Below are positions 53,285 through 63,770 of a DNA stretch of 64,000 bases, piece after piece. The position numbers were made by a program, and so were the translations under genes. A model generated the notes under the pieces. It saw nothing but the letters and a program-made list of their open reading frames with translations, had not been told where the DNA came from and ran no database searches. Source of the DNA: Hippopus hippopus (taxonomy: Eukaryota; Mollusca; Bivalvia; Cardiida; Cardiidae); contig OX328112.1 in the NCBI GenBank assembly GCA_946811185.2, positions 22,969,558 to 23,033,557 on the forward strand. Direction: 5' to 3'. The first letter of the stretch is position 1. Each line of letters begins with the position of its first letter.

Positions 53285-53690
53285 AACTGGTTTGTTTTCG
53301 TAAACGATTACGAAACAGGAAGTATCCTTGCAGATCTTATGCAATGTTAGATACACAAAAGAGAAAACGAGGCCACAAAACCTATTTATTATTGTTTCAC
53401 AGGAAGCCCGCAAAATATAGGTTAAAACATCAATCCTACTGCCGATTAAAAGGCCAAAGACAGACTACTGTATATAACATTTAACCAGGGCAAAAGTAAA
53501 GCTCTTATAATTCTTGATATTAATTTCTGTTCCAGAATAGACAGTGTAAAATCTTATTGCACAAAGATTTTAATTATTTTATCGGAAATAGAAAAAAAGA
53601 ATGTAATTTTCCTTCAACTTCACCAAATAGATACAATCCAAGAGCAAACGTTGAACCATTTTAATTACAGTTTAGAATGAATTGGCGGAC
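53285..53690. repeat. Segmental duplicate, copy 2
   Basis: ACGATTACGAAACAGGAAG, AAGAGAAAACGAGGCCACA, GCAAAATATAGGTT and TCTGTTCCAGAATAGACAG align with copy 3 at 54785-55400 in the same order. It lacks the A element present in that copy. Confidence 0.75.
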
Positions 53691-53724
53691 GTTTAGATCT
53701 AGTACTAGATTGCAAGTTCTGTTT

Positions 53725-53807
53725 TCCATAATTATGTGATGACTTGCTTGGTATAATTCATCAATGAGATGCATTGAACCCTTTTTTGGCCAAAGCATGC
53801 CTCATAA
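53725..53807 (+). repeat. Family B right-end fragment
   Basis: TGATGACTTGCTTGGTATAA to GATGCATTGAACCC is present. Confidence 0.7.
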
Positions 53808-53971
53808 TGTATTGATTTCACACATCAGATAGGAGTAGGAATTACGTTTTTATACTCCCAACCTGAAGTACAAGAGTGCCTTTTCTTGAAGGTTTAATTT
53901 ATAGTGTCTGCAAAAACAAAGTATCACTCACGCTGCAGGACAACTTGCCGTTACTAACTTTTTGGTTGTAT

Positions 53972-54187
53972 TTAACCCGTTACCACACAACGACCCATGG
54001 GAAAAAAAAGCTTTTGAAATCATTTCGAGAAAAGGAGAAAATGCTGTTTACCAGCATTTTCTCCTTTTCCCGTTATGATTTCAACCTTGTCAAAGACAAA
54101 TTGGATCATTCGAGCCGCACTTTATCTGTAATCCGAAAATACCTTGCGTTTGGACAAGACTAAAATTGTGTTGTTTGGTAAAGAGTA
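53972..54187 (+). mobile_element. Family A element
   Basis: It starts TTAACCCGTTACCACAC. The palindrome is at 54025-54082 with a damaged right stem (CCCGTTATGATTTC). The right end is GGTAAAGAGTAA. Confidence 0.82.
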
Positions 54188-54224
54188 ATGCAATTTCCCA
54201 GGAAGTCTAAGTTTCCAATTTGTA

Positions 54225-54400
54225 AGTTTCTAATTTGACACTACCGTACGTCATTTCTTGGTTGTTCAATGTCATCCTCACTGTCAAGGAGAAATAATTA
54301 GATCACATTTGATCTCTTTTAATACGCCGATATCACTTAATAAATTTCCAGCTGTATCTTACTCACCTGAAATAAGATCGGCTCTTGTGCAATTGTTTTT
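54225..54400. repeat. Segmental duplicate (matches 48283-48480)
   Basis: TTCTTGGTTGTTCAATGTCAT, AGAAATAATTAGATCACATT and CGATATCACTTAATAAATT are the matching blocks. Confidence 0.8.
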
Positions 54401-54644
54401 TTCCCGAAGATACTTTAATATTTTTGCCACAGTTTTATAATATCCCGCGGGGCTGTTTCATACCAAGGTCAAAAGCCGAAAACGTGTTTTTTTCCTTTTT
54501 TTTTTTTTAAAGAGAGAGATACATATTATTTCTGACAGAAAAGGTAAACATCAAACGGAGAAATCCCATTTTTTTTTTAAGTGTATTTTTCATCCTCGAC
54601 TTTTTTAATTTGGATACCATTTTTATTTAAAGGCCCAAAAGTTG

Positions 54645-54702
54645 AAATTGGTCGATACTGTTCACAGATGCATTAAGCCCCCCTTTTTACAGAGCATGGC
54701 TT
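54645..54702 (+). repeat. Family B right-end fragment
   Basis: CAGATGCATTAAGCCCCCC with CAGAGCATGGC. Confidence 0.65.
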
Positions 54703-54784
54703 ATATACTGTTTTACTAAATAATACATTTCTTATTTTTCATTATAAAATTCCTCGAGGATAGCATCATTTTATTTTTCTTCCT

Positions 54785-55400
54785 GTAACGATTACGAAAT
54801 AGAACTTCTTCAAGCGATGTCTGTGTAATACATGAAAGAGAAAACGAGGCCACGCAGTCTATGGTTTAACCCTTTGTCACACAATCCCGACTTTTATCGA
54901 CCCTAAACCCTAAAGAAGAGGACATTTGAAAACATTGTGGGAAAAGGAGAAAATGCTGGTAACCAGCATTTTCTCCTTTTTCCACAATGTTTTCTACCTT
55001 TTCGAAAAGAATTTGTAATTTTTGATAAACATTTTATTTGTCGTCTGCAAATGCTTTCAATTTCGACAAGTCTAAGATTTTGTCGTCTGGTAAAGAGTTA
55101 ATGTTTCTTTTGAATCACGCAAAATATAGGTTGTAGAGCCAATCCCCCACTTTGAAAGACTAGAAAAAATAAAACAGGATAAAAGTATAGCTGAGAGAAT
55201 TTTGTTTTAGCAATCTTATTTGCAGAACAGACACAGAAAGATATAGAGCGTAATGTGTTATTGCGCAAAAGCTTTTTACTATTTCAATGAGAAATACAGA
55301 ACAGAACAGAAAAAACATTTTATTTGACACATAAGCATACAAGCTCAATGGTAATAACAATTAATTTTAATGCATGTAATAGTAAATTACACAGTATGAA
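54785..55400. repeat. Segmental duplicate, copy 3, carrying an A element
   Basis: It aligns with 53285-53690 on both sides of the A element at 54866-55101: AACGATTACGAAATAGAAC and AAGAGAAAACGAGGCCACG before it, CACGCAAAATATAGGTTG after it. Confidence 0.75.
54866..55101 (+). mobile_element. Family A element, complete
   Basis: It runs from TTAACCCTTTGTCACAC to GGTAAAGAGTTAA. The palindrome is at 54932-54998. It has a small CCCTAAA duplication in the left arm. Copy 2 of the surrounding segment provides an empty site. Confidence 0.9.
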
Positions 55401-55553
55401 TTATTTAAATGATTTAGTGGACATATTTATTAAGTATTATCAATATTAAGAAATAGGAACAGACGGACCTAAGACTTGTTCCTTGGCTCCCTCGCGTATT
55501 TTAAAAGTGATTCTACTGTTTTGGGAAAGAAAAAAATGAATTTGTATTCATAA

Positions 55554-56103
55554 TACACTCAGCAAAACTTATAATCCGTCATTTTTGTTTCGCCTGCAAA
55601 TTCGACAAAGTAATAGACAGGTAAATCAAAACAAATTGTACATATATCTTGATATTAGCCATGGTACTTTAGTGAAAAGATTCTCGATTCTGCCAACAGA
55701 AGGCATGTCTTTTTAAAAAAGAGGGAAAACACATCGCTTGCGCATGCGTAGTGTCTATGAGCAAAAACAGGTTGAAAGAGAAGCTTAATTTACTGAAATT
55801 TTGTCAGCGATAAGATAAAAAACATGAATATTATTTTCTACACAAACATAATCAGGGAAAAGGGTAAGACTTTTTAAAAAAATTGGTTTTTCAATTTTCA
55901 ATGTTGAGTGAATGGATGTTAAATAAGAAACTAGCCAATAAATTTTTGTCAAACTGAGGATGCGGTATGTTTTTACACTGATCAATCATTATGCAAAAAG
56001 TCAAGCCAAATGAAATATCTCTTATCTAGACAGCGATGCAAGAAAAATGGTCAAGGGAGAATAGCAGCTTAAAAGTGGCGGTTTAGAAGTTTTGCTGAGT
56101 GTA
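55554..56103. mobile_element. TA-flanked 550-bp element with inverted ends
   Basis: The left end TACACTCAGCAAAACTT and right end AAGTTTTGCTGAGTGTA are exact complements, and similarity continues for about 35 bp. TA at each border suggests a Tc1/mariner-type non-autonomous element. There is no transposase frame. Confidence 0.82.
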
Positions 56104-56666
56104 ATATGAATTTCGGTGATAGGCTACAACTTAGCAGCAGATGGTATAGATTCAGGAACAAATTGTGAGGGTCACATTAAAAAATATTTTGGCCAATGCT
56201 TGTTAGATTCTGACGGGTCACTTATGTGCGTAAATTGTTCAATCGGTTGGTGTCCACATCACGCGCAAGAACAAATTGTTAGCTCACGTTTTATGCCTTT
56301 AAGGTATTGCTACCCTAAAGCGAAACATCTATTTCCACTGTAATTTTACTCTGGAAAATATGATATCATTAAAAATTATCACTATTGCAGCATCTTAACC
56401 GAGCCACTTTTGGAGGTTTTCCCTTCATAGAATTATCATTTTCAATTCTAAAATCACTATATCCTCAATTCAAAGGGAGATTATTATTACCTCCCTTTAC
56501 AAAAAAAGTAATAGAGGTATGAATAGAAACATTTTAGATAGACATTTAAATAAATTCTGGGCGGTTAAAATTGTTTAGAATTATTGAATCACTATAAATT
56601 CTCAATAATCTAACAAGGAAAAAAAAAATATGCCTTGTTGACCAGAAGCTTCAATGGAGGAAAGCC
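56104..56666. other. Unassigned sequence
   Basis: A 75-codon frame at 56116-56343 with several cysteines has no recognisable domain or splice context. Confidence 0.35.
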
Positions 56667-56885
56667 TTAACGCTTTACCAGACGACAAAAATTTTCCACA
56701 TGTCCAAATTGAAAGCAACTGCAGACGATAAAGAAAATAATTAGATTTTTCAATGAAATGTTAGAAAACATTGTGGGGAAAAGGAGAAAATGCTGGTTAC
56801 CAGCATTTTCTCCTTTTCCCCACAATGTTTTCAAAAGCTTTCTTTTTTAGGGTCATTAAAAGTCGCGATTGTGTGAAAAAGGCTT
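56667..56885 (-). mobile_element. Family A element
   Basis: It starts TTAACGCTTTACCAGACG. The palindrome at 56762-56836 has one extra paired base on each side (GTGGGG and CCCCAC), a compensatory change that preserves pairing. The left end is truncated. Confidence 0.85.
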
Positions 56886-56889
56886 TGAT

Positions 56890-57165
56890 ACAAAAATAAC
56901 GCCCTATCGTCATTTGTTTCTAATTTACCTGAAGTAAGATATGAAATCAATCTTCAAAAGATTTTTTTTTTAACATTTTTTTTCCCTTGGAGACAATCTC
57001 CTAGTCTTTAGCGTTATTTTTTTTTTAATTACAGAGCATTATGTCAATTGTGCATTTTTTTTTTCTTTATCATTTTGTCAGAAATAGAAAAAAAAAATGG
57101 CTTTTTACTTGGCCATTTCTCTACCACATAGATGAAGTCGATTTTTACGTAATATTGCAAGGGCC
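56890..57165. repeat. Segmental duplicate, partial
   Basis: GTTTCTAATTTACCTGAAGTAAG and TCAGAAATAGAAAAAAA recall blocks near 48405, 54365 and 53580. The alignment is patchy. Confidence 0.4.
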
Positions 57166-57471
57166 GAGCCCCAGGTAGCGCAGCCGGTAGTGTACAGGAC
57201 TTGAGAACGAATATCGCTGGTTCAAATAAATCCCTATCTCTGCCAATTTCTTTCAGAGGATTGATGATAGTGCGACAGGATTCATTCCTCTGTCGTCGCT
57301 GATGATTGTTTCTACGTTTGATATGTGGGAAATCTGCCAGTGGATTAGAAAGAAAGTGCGAAGCACTGGTTAAAGAACCTCCAGGAAAGCATGGATAGGT
57401 GCACTGGCCGCCGCGATATAACTTAAATAGTGTTGCAAATGGCGTTAAACACCATACAATAAATCAATCAA
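57160..57471 (+). mobile_element. SINE type G, full length
   Basis: Head at 57165-57235 with A box GTAGCGCAGCCGGTAGTG and B box CTGGTTCAAATAA. The body contains GCATGGATAGGTGCACTGG, and the tail is AATAAATCAATCAA. Confidence 0.8.
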
Positions 57472-57628
57472 CACTGCCAAGGAAAATACAAATGTGGAGA
57501 CTATTTAGTAATTTTAGAAAATTCTTGACAAATGGCGTAGATTCTAGATCTGAAAGCACAATATGCGCAGTTTAAAATGTCATTCACATTGACATTGGCA
57601 CTGTAACGGTTTAATTTTATTATAAATG

Positions 57629-58214
57629 ATACATACTTTGTGAATAGGGAGTTTAATGCATCTGCAAAAAGTATCGAATCATGTCAGCCAGCATAGTCCG
57701 CGCAGGCTGACATGGGCTGAACCGTTTTGTCAACTTTAATTTTTCTGCGTATTTCTGAATGTCAATGTACCATTCTACCGCGTAATTAATTCGATTGTGA
57801 AAGGAAATGAATTTTAGGAGGCCCCATTATTATATGGCTTGCAACACGCGAAAAGGGGCATTCGGACATTTGCGTAAAGTGTCGTCTCGGATCAGCCTGC
57901 CCAGTCCGCGCAGGCTAATCCGAAACGACACTTTCCGTTTTTATGTAATTTTCTATTTTACGCATGTCTACTGTAGGACAAAATCTAATGTAGTCGTAAA
58001 TTTTTATGTAATTTTCTATTTTACGCATGTCTACTGTAGGACAAAATCTAATGTAGTCGTAAATTGACGTCTCAGATTATGTCCGCGCAGGCTGATCCGA
58101 GACGACACTGTACGCAAATGTCCGAATGTCCCTTTTCGCGTGTTGCAGGCCATATGATCACCCTTTTAGCTTCACGCAGATGCAATAAAATGTCCTTTTA
58201 TCAAAGCAAGACTC
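57629..58214 (+). mobile_element. Family B element carrying a D element
   Basis: The B left part is at 57629-57833, with hairpin remnant CATAGTCCGCGCAGGCTG. The right end is at 58158-58214. D lies at the same internal position as in the B at 5935-6452. Confidence 0.78.
57834..58157 (-). mobile_element. Family D element with a 63-bp tandem duplication
   Basis: Its ends match the copy at 6003-6272. A 63-bp block starting TTTTTATGTAATTTTC is repeated exactly at 57938-58000 and 58001-58063. This explains the repeated peptide in the overlapping frame. Confidence 0.85.
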
Positions 58215-58589
58215 AAATATTAATCAAAAGTGTTGTATTCGAAGAAGTTTCTAGGCTATGAAAGTCTTTTTTTTTTCTAATTGCCTCTTGTTGCTTTTTA
58301 CCTGTAAAAGTGGGCGGTCATTAATTAATATTCTAGAATTCCTGATAAATTCCTAAAATAAACTCCCAAAGTTTTCATCTTTCGCACATGTCCATGTAAG
58401 TGGGGGGGGGGGGGGGGGGGGGGGAAAGAGGAGCTTTTTGAAAATTGAGATCAATTTTTCCAGATTTCCAGAATATTTTTTTGTTAATAGTTGTCTACAT
58501 GTGTGTTTCTATATAACAGTGACAAAAGTAAATACAAAATATGTAGTTATAGTTCGATTTTTGCCCAAATGAAATCCATATGTCAAAGA
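58215..58589. other. Unassigned, with a long G run
   Basis: The G homopolymer spans 58402-58424 (23 bases). Nothing else was recognised. Confidence 0.6.
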
Positions 58590-58844
58590 GCCATGCTCTG
58601 TGAAAAAGGGAAGGCATATGCAATACGTATAAACCAAGGTCAGTCTGCGCGTGCAGTTTGTGGAAGTTGACCTTGATCGAAATTTTTTGCCATTGGTGAA
58701 TTTTCTGCATGTCCAAGGACCATTCTATCTCATGATTCAGTTAGTTGTTAGACACAATAAGGATCCATAAATATGTGATGACATATATTGGTAGAATGCA
58801 TCACGGATATGCATTAAACCCTCTTTTGCCGAAGCATGTCTCAT
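58590..58844 (+). mobile_element. Family B element
   Basis: GAGCCATGCTCTGTGAAAAA to AAACCCTCTTTTGCC. The hairpin is mutated (CAGTCTGCGCGTGCAG). Confidence 0.85.
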
Positions 58845-58916
58845 GTACGAGTCAAGGCTGTTTCACAAATATAGCATAAAAACGTACATTTTGCAATCAA
58901 ACTGTAATTTTATCTT

Positions 58917-59145
58917 TAATCCATTCACCAAACTAACTAGTATTTTTTTCATTCACCTGAGGATGAAAGCTTCTGTACAAGTTGCATGAAAAAGATGAAA
59001 GACTGGTGACTGGAATTTTATACTTGTTCCACAAAGTCTTTCTACTCTTCAAAGAGTCTAATCATATTATTTAGACGACATGTTTCATTCGCAAAATGTT
59101 TTCAGCGTGGACAAGAAAGAAATACATGTGTGTCGTCTGACAGAT
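58917..59145 (+). mobile_element. Family A element, strongly decayed
   Basis: TTTAATCCATTCACCAAAC, GACTGGTGACTGGAATTTT and GTGTCGTCTGACAG mark the start, core and end. Confidence 0.5.
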
Positions 59146-59759
59146 CCTGTGTTACATTAGGCGTTCGATTTTTTATTCGAACTCTGTTGGGGGCCATGGG
59201 TGCCGTAGTCAAATTGTAAATTAGTCATTCAAATTCTCAAGACTGCTTTGCGGTAGCCTTGCAACGTCCAAAAATTGCCAAAAAGCGTCGCAGAAATAAT
59301 GTGCATGTTCATAATGAAGACTGCGAGGTGATCTTCGGTGTTCAAACAACGATCTGACTGCTGTCGCACGAAACCCGGCGGATTTAGCGCGGAAGGTAAC
59401 AGCAGAGAGCTTTTGGATTGCCGCAAGAGCTGATGTAAAACAAGCTTAAGAAGTCAATTGTACCGACAAGGTCGATAACTTTATCAGTTTACTCAATGAC
59501 TGAATGATCAACAGTAGCCATTGCATCCTCGATTTCCTTTTTATTTCTTTCGAGCTTCTTCCTTGAATAGCGAAGTTTTACCTTTTGTGATCGATATTAT
59601 TACTTGACTGACTTTCTCTCTTCGTGCTTATCATCAGTAAACTTCATGTAGAATTGCATTTCATCTCTCTCTTTTTTTTCTTGCTAAACCATTTATTAAT
59701 TCGATGTTTTGTAAGCCCGTGGAAGAATGCCATTTAGATCTAAAACATCATAGAAAAAG
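59146..59759. other. Unassigned sequence
   Basis: A CpG-containing stretch at 59160-59420 has no supported exon. Confidence 0.35.
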
Positions 59760-59912
59760 CGGTAAATGTTTGTAGCCTGCAATTTCTTCTGTTCCCTCAA
59801 TGTTTTCTACCCTTTTAGAATCAAATCCCATCTATTGAGCCACATTCAATTTTTCGTCTGCATATGCTTTCAATATGAACGAGTCTAAAACTTTGTCGTC
59901 TGGTAAAGGGTA
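59760..59912 (+). mobile_element. Family A element, left half missing
   Basis: TTCTACCCTTTTAGAATC to GTCGTCTGGTAAAGGGTA covers the right arm. Confidence 0.75.
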
Positions 59913-59974
59913 GGATTACAAAACAGGAAAAAGTACAAAAACGGGAAAAAATAACGGCCTCAAAATTTAGCTTG

Positions 59975-60235
59975 CCGTGCTCGGGAAAAAAGGGGTTTAA
60001 TGTATTTCTGTGATGGATTATACCAAGCAAGTCATAATATTATTATGGATTAATAAAATTCCTTTTGTCAAACAACCGATTGAATCTGCAGGGCAGAATG
60101 ATCTTTGGACATGCAAAAATGTACCTAAAGCAAAAAAGTATCTACTCAGGTCAGCCTGCGCGAACTGCGCAGGCTGACCTAAGTGGATACTTTTTTGCAG
60201 ATGCATAAAACACCCTTTTAACAGAGAATTGCACA
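59975..60235 (-). mobile_element. Family B element
   Basis: Right end AAAAGGGGTTTAATGTATT comes first. The hairpin CAGCCTGCGCGAACTGCG is intact. Confidence 0.85.
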
Positions 60236-60239
60236 AATT

Positions 60240-60500
60240 CTCAAGACAGAAAAAAAGGGGGTTACTAGGTTACAATTCTATTGTATACTTGAGTCACGCA
60301 AAATACAGGATAGAAGGCCAATCCTGAATGAAAGAACGAAGACAGGAAAAAATTCGGAACAAAAAGTAGATCTCAGATGATTTTATCTGCCAATTGTAGT
60401 TCCGGGACAGACATTAAAGTCATACTGAGCTAAGCTTTTCAACATCTTATCATAAACAGAGACAGAAAGACTCTTTTACTGAATTCTCCTCAACGAAACG
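60240..60500. repeat. Segmental duplicate, copy 4
   Basis: TGAGTCACGCAAAATACAGG, GCCAATCC, AAGTAGATCTCAGATGATT and GAGCTAAGCTTTTCAACA align with copies 1 and 3. Confidence 0.65.
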
Positions 60501-60770
60501 AGCTACGCTCTGACAAAACGGAGTTTAGTGCATTTTTATGATGCATACCGAGCACCTCATCATATAAATTTTTATGAATTCATAGTATCCATTTTGTCTG
60601 ACAATCAACTGGATCTGAAGGTAGAATGGTCATTTGACATGCATAAAATCGCCAAATAGAAAAAAAGTATCAACTTAATCAATTTAGTCTAAGAATTCAC
60701 TGAATCTAGAGGTAGAATGGTCCTTAAACATGAATAAATGCAATGAACCCCTCTTCACAGGACAAGACCC
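60501..60770 (-). mobile_element. Family B element, hairpin lost
   Basis: GAGCTACGCTCTGACAAAAC to TGAACCCCTCTTCACAGG. A GGTAGAATGGTC word is duplicated inside. Confidence 0.7.
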
Positions 60771-60895
60771 AAATGTATTCTTAGTTTTTCAAAACTTTTG
60801 GCGACCGAAAATAAAACTCTTTGGCGCTTGCGGAAATATGTTGCTTACAGCATAGAATATGTAAAGTGACAAGATAGGTATAATACAGGTATTCA

Positions 60896-61068
60896 CAACC
60901 TTTCTGCGGAACATTCCTAGTCTGATTTCAGATTTAAAAAGTAACACAACCTCTGATTGGCTTAACCATTTGGTTTAGCCAATCAGAAGTTATGTTACTT
61001 GAAATCTAGCAAATTCGAGAGAATATGACGAAGAATGTTCTTATGAATGGTTGGTGAAAACGGACCCA
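60896..61068. mobile_element. Family H element, second copy
   Basis: The long central palindrome ACCTCTGATTGGCTTAACCA / TTTAGCCAATCAGAAGT and right end TTCTTATGAATGGTTGGTG match the copy at 42397-42591. Confidence 0.7.
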
Positions 61069-61461
61069 TGCTGCAAAGACTGTGCAGCATAATCAAGGTG
61101 TACGCTTGATAATCCTGTCTAAGTTTTTGGATGCCCAGACAGGTTTGTAAACCTCATACGCCAGCTTCATAACAACATGATCTGAAAGGTTAATGGGGGG
61201 GGGGGGGGGGGAAAGGTATAGAAGCTCAGCAACGGCGTTGACAGGGGTCAACAAATTTATAGACTGTGTGAAGCCCAGGATAAGGTACTGGCATCTAGCA
61301 CTTTATGGGTTAAACAGCCAACTACGAGTCTACACAAGAAAGTACGTTAAGTCATAAACGGTTCATTTAACTAAATGAGTATTCCTAACCAATATTAAAG
61401 ACTCAAATATTGCAAGGTTTTTGCAGGGGAAAGACGATGTAGTTCACTGACAAGATCAGAC

Positions 61462-61463
<2 letters not shown>
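61069..61463. other. Unassigned, with a G run
   Basis: A 17-base G run is at 61195-61211. Otherwise nothing was recognised. Confidence 0.5.

Positions 61464-61533
<70 letters not shown>
61464..61533. repeat. GA dinucleotide microsatellite
   Basis: About 35 uninterrupted GA units. Likely polymorphic in length. Confidence 0.97.
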
Positions 61534-61536
<3 letters not shown>

Positions 61537-61549
61537 GTGGTTAAAATTG

Positions 61550-61775
61550 TGTGATTTGTCTCTCATATGTCGGAAAAAAGATTGCTAGCCTTCTTTTTTC
61601 TTTCTCCCACAATGTTTTAATGTGATTTGTCTTTTGAATATCGGACAAAGTGGTGGGAAAATGATTGCCACCTTTTCTTCCTTTTTCCACAATATTTCAA
61701 AAGCCTTTTCGCCAAAGATGTAAAGGCCTTTTACGCCAGGAACGAAAAAACTCGGGATCGCGTGGTACAGTGCTA
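61550..61775 (-). mobile_element. Family A element, decayed, with a duplicated core
   Basis: TTGTCTCTCATATGTCGG / TTGTCTTTTGAATATCGG, and CCCACAATGTTTTAATG / TCCACAATATTTCAAAAG, show two stacked core-like pieces. The left arm ends CGGGATCGCGTGGTACAG. Confidence 0.5.
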
Positions 61776-61923
61776 ATCTTCTCTGACAAACTGGAAGCAA
61801 TTAAAGGCGAGAAAGCAATTAGAAATCATTATAGGAGATAATAAGGATGAAATTACAGGCGTCTTGTTTTTCCGGAAGGTAATGCAGACATATGAAATTA
61901 TCTCCTTGTCCACAGTGAGACAT

Positions 61924-61998
61924 AAGTTGCTTTTGCGGACGACGTAGATCAAGATCAGATTGCACAGAATATGCAATCTGATCTTTGACAAACACCGG
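61924..61998. repeat. C hairpin core
   Basis: GTAGATCAAGATCAGATTGC pairs with GCAATCTGATCTTTGAC. Outer ends absent. Confidence 0.6.
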
Positions 61999-62579
61999 CC
62001 ACAACCAAAGTTTGTTATATACAGGTATGAATAAGAATCTCACCATTTGCATGGTATTTTCAGCAGTCGAAAAGAAGACTTTATTTTGTGGCGAAAAGAT
62101 GAGACTTATAAGTTACGACTGGACGGAATGGTCATTTTCCGTCGGTATGGACGATCGAGTTACCTCGATTTACAGGCCGTTTTTGGCAAACATTTTCTGA
62201 CGAAGTTTGGCTTGAAGTCGGAAATCGCAGATTCACGGTACCGAACATTGCCAAATGTTACCAAAAATATTTGTTTTTAGCATCATAAGAAAATGAAACC
62301 CCTTGGCTCAAAAACTTGGCACATTTAGTATCTAAAAGCCTAACTTTATCCGTCTAAATTAAAATGCTCATCATTATCAAACATTGTCAGAAGCTTATAA
62401 CAAAAGCTGATAAAATTATAAACGCAAGCAAGCAACACCAAATTACATGACAAAAAATGCCACTTGAAAACTGGGTGTATTCTTAAAACTGAACTTTTTT
62501 CCGTATGAACTTCATCACAAAATCGTGGATTATCTACCCATTGTTGCCATTTTGTCTGTCTCTAAAGTGTCTATGCTTC
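61999..62579. other. Unassigned sequence
   Basis: Two overlapping short frames near 62000-62280 have no recognised domain. Confidence 0.35.
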
Positions 62580-62802
62580 CTAATTCTTTACCAAAACCAT
62601 CCAGTGTTTTTCATGACATAAGAGTCTTTTTAAAACATTTTGGGAAAAGGAGAAAATGCTGGTAACCAGCATTTTCTCCTTTTCCCACACTGTTTTCAAC
62701 CCTTCAAAGACAGATTCTATTTTGATCCACAATTAATTTGTTGTCTGCAAATTCCTTTTCAAATGAACAAGTCAAACATTTTCTCGTCAGGTAAAAAGTT
62801 AA
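62580..62802 (+). mobile_element. Family A element
   Basis: Palindrome at 62640-62690 is essentially perfect. The right end is GGTAAAAAGTTAA. Confidence 0.87.
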
Positions 62803-63770
62803 CGTGTCTACGCCTCTTATGTTCTCAGCAATGCTGATGCATTACAAGATTATGATTTTAATTGGCTCCTGCAAACAATGTGCATTGTTCTTCTTATTGT
62901 TAAGTTTCTTGGCAAGGGAATCTTAGGAAATCAAATTGTGTTAAAACTGTTTTTTCACCCATCATATCATGCTTTCCAGACGAATTTCACGCCTCTATGG
63001 CACACATCCCTAGAAATATTTTGGGAAATGGAGCAAATATTGATTTTTTTTTAAAAATCAAAGTACTGAAAGTACTTATAGAAGGTGTGTGTACAAATTT
63101 GCCAGCAAATACATTTTAATAGTGCACCATTTTGTTGAAACTTCATTCATCTGACGGATATCAACATTTTTCTAAGTCTGATAGCATTATTTCATGACTC
63201 TTTTCGGGAAAAAAAAATCGTTTACCTGAGCGGTTTACCTGCATTTTTCGATGTTAGGAAAATGGTTTGGGGTGTATTGACAGTGGTTTGGGGGTTTGTT
63301 TGGAGTGCTTTGGGGTATTTTGGGGGGAGTTATCTACTCATTCATCAGGAATGTAGACTTTATAATCTAGGGTATGTCAAAGCTGTGAAACAAGACCAAT
63401 ATCAAAACTACGAGTCTGAAGTCCATTGTTTGTGCATTTCGCTTGCACAGTTTTTCAGTTTGCATGTTATTTTTACATATCAAGTGATACAGAAGTGTCT
63501 GTAAATTGATTTATGAGGACCTATTTTTCTTGAAAAAGAGGAGTGACTCATTGTCACATGATTTAAGTTTGACGATTGACATAAGAAATGCAGACCTAAC
63601 AGGGTAATACTTTCTGAAAACCAGTCTTTACAGATAAAGCATTAACAGTTAGGTGGGAAAAAAAGCTATTTTGATAGGAGACTTGTAGTTCCTGGACATA
63701 ATTATTTCACTAGTAACTCATGGCCTTTGCAAACACACTTACGTCGGACTACTTTTAACAATATGAATTG
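62803..63770. other. Unassigned sequence
   Basis: G/T-rich text at 63265-63330 yields a Trp/Val-rich frame that is low complexity. No repeat family was recognised. Confidence 0.4.

Noticed and set aside
56116..56343. Cys-containing 75-residue frame as a possible zinc-binding protein
   Set aside because: Cysteine spacing fits no motif I can name, and there is no splice signal or second copy.
57807..58067. 86-residue frame with a repeated 21-residue block
   Set aside because: It is a translation of the 63-bp duplication inside a D element.
62047..62280. 77-residue frame
   Set aside because: No recognised motif, and it overlaps a second equally plausible frame.
2091..62690. CRISPR-like array of repeated palindromes
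   Set aside because: Spacing is irregular, copies lie in both orientations, each has its own TTAA ends, and the context is eukaryotic.
63262..63504. 80-residue Trp/Val-rich frame as a membrane peptide
   Set aside because: The hydrophobicity comes from a GT-rich low-complexity tract (63265-63330).
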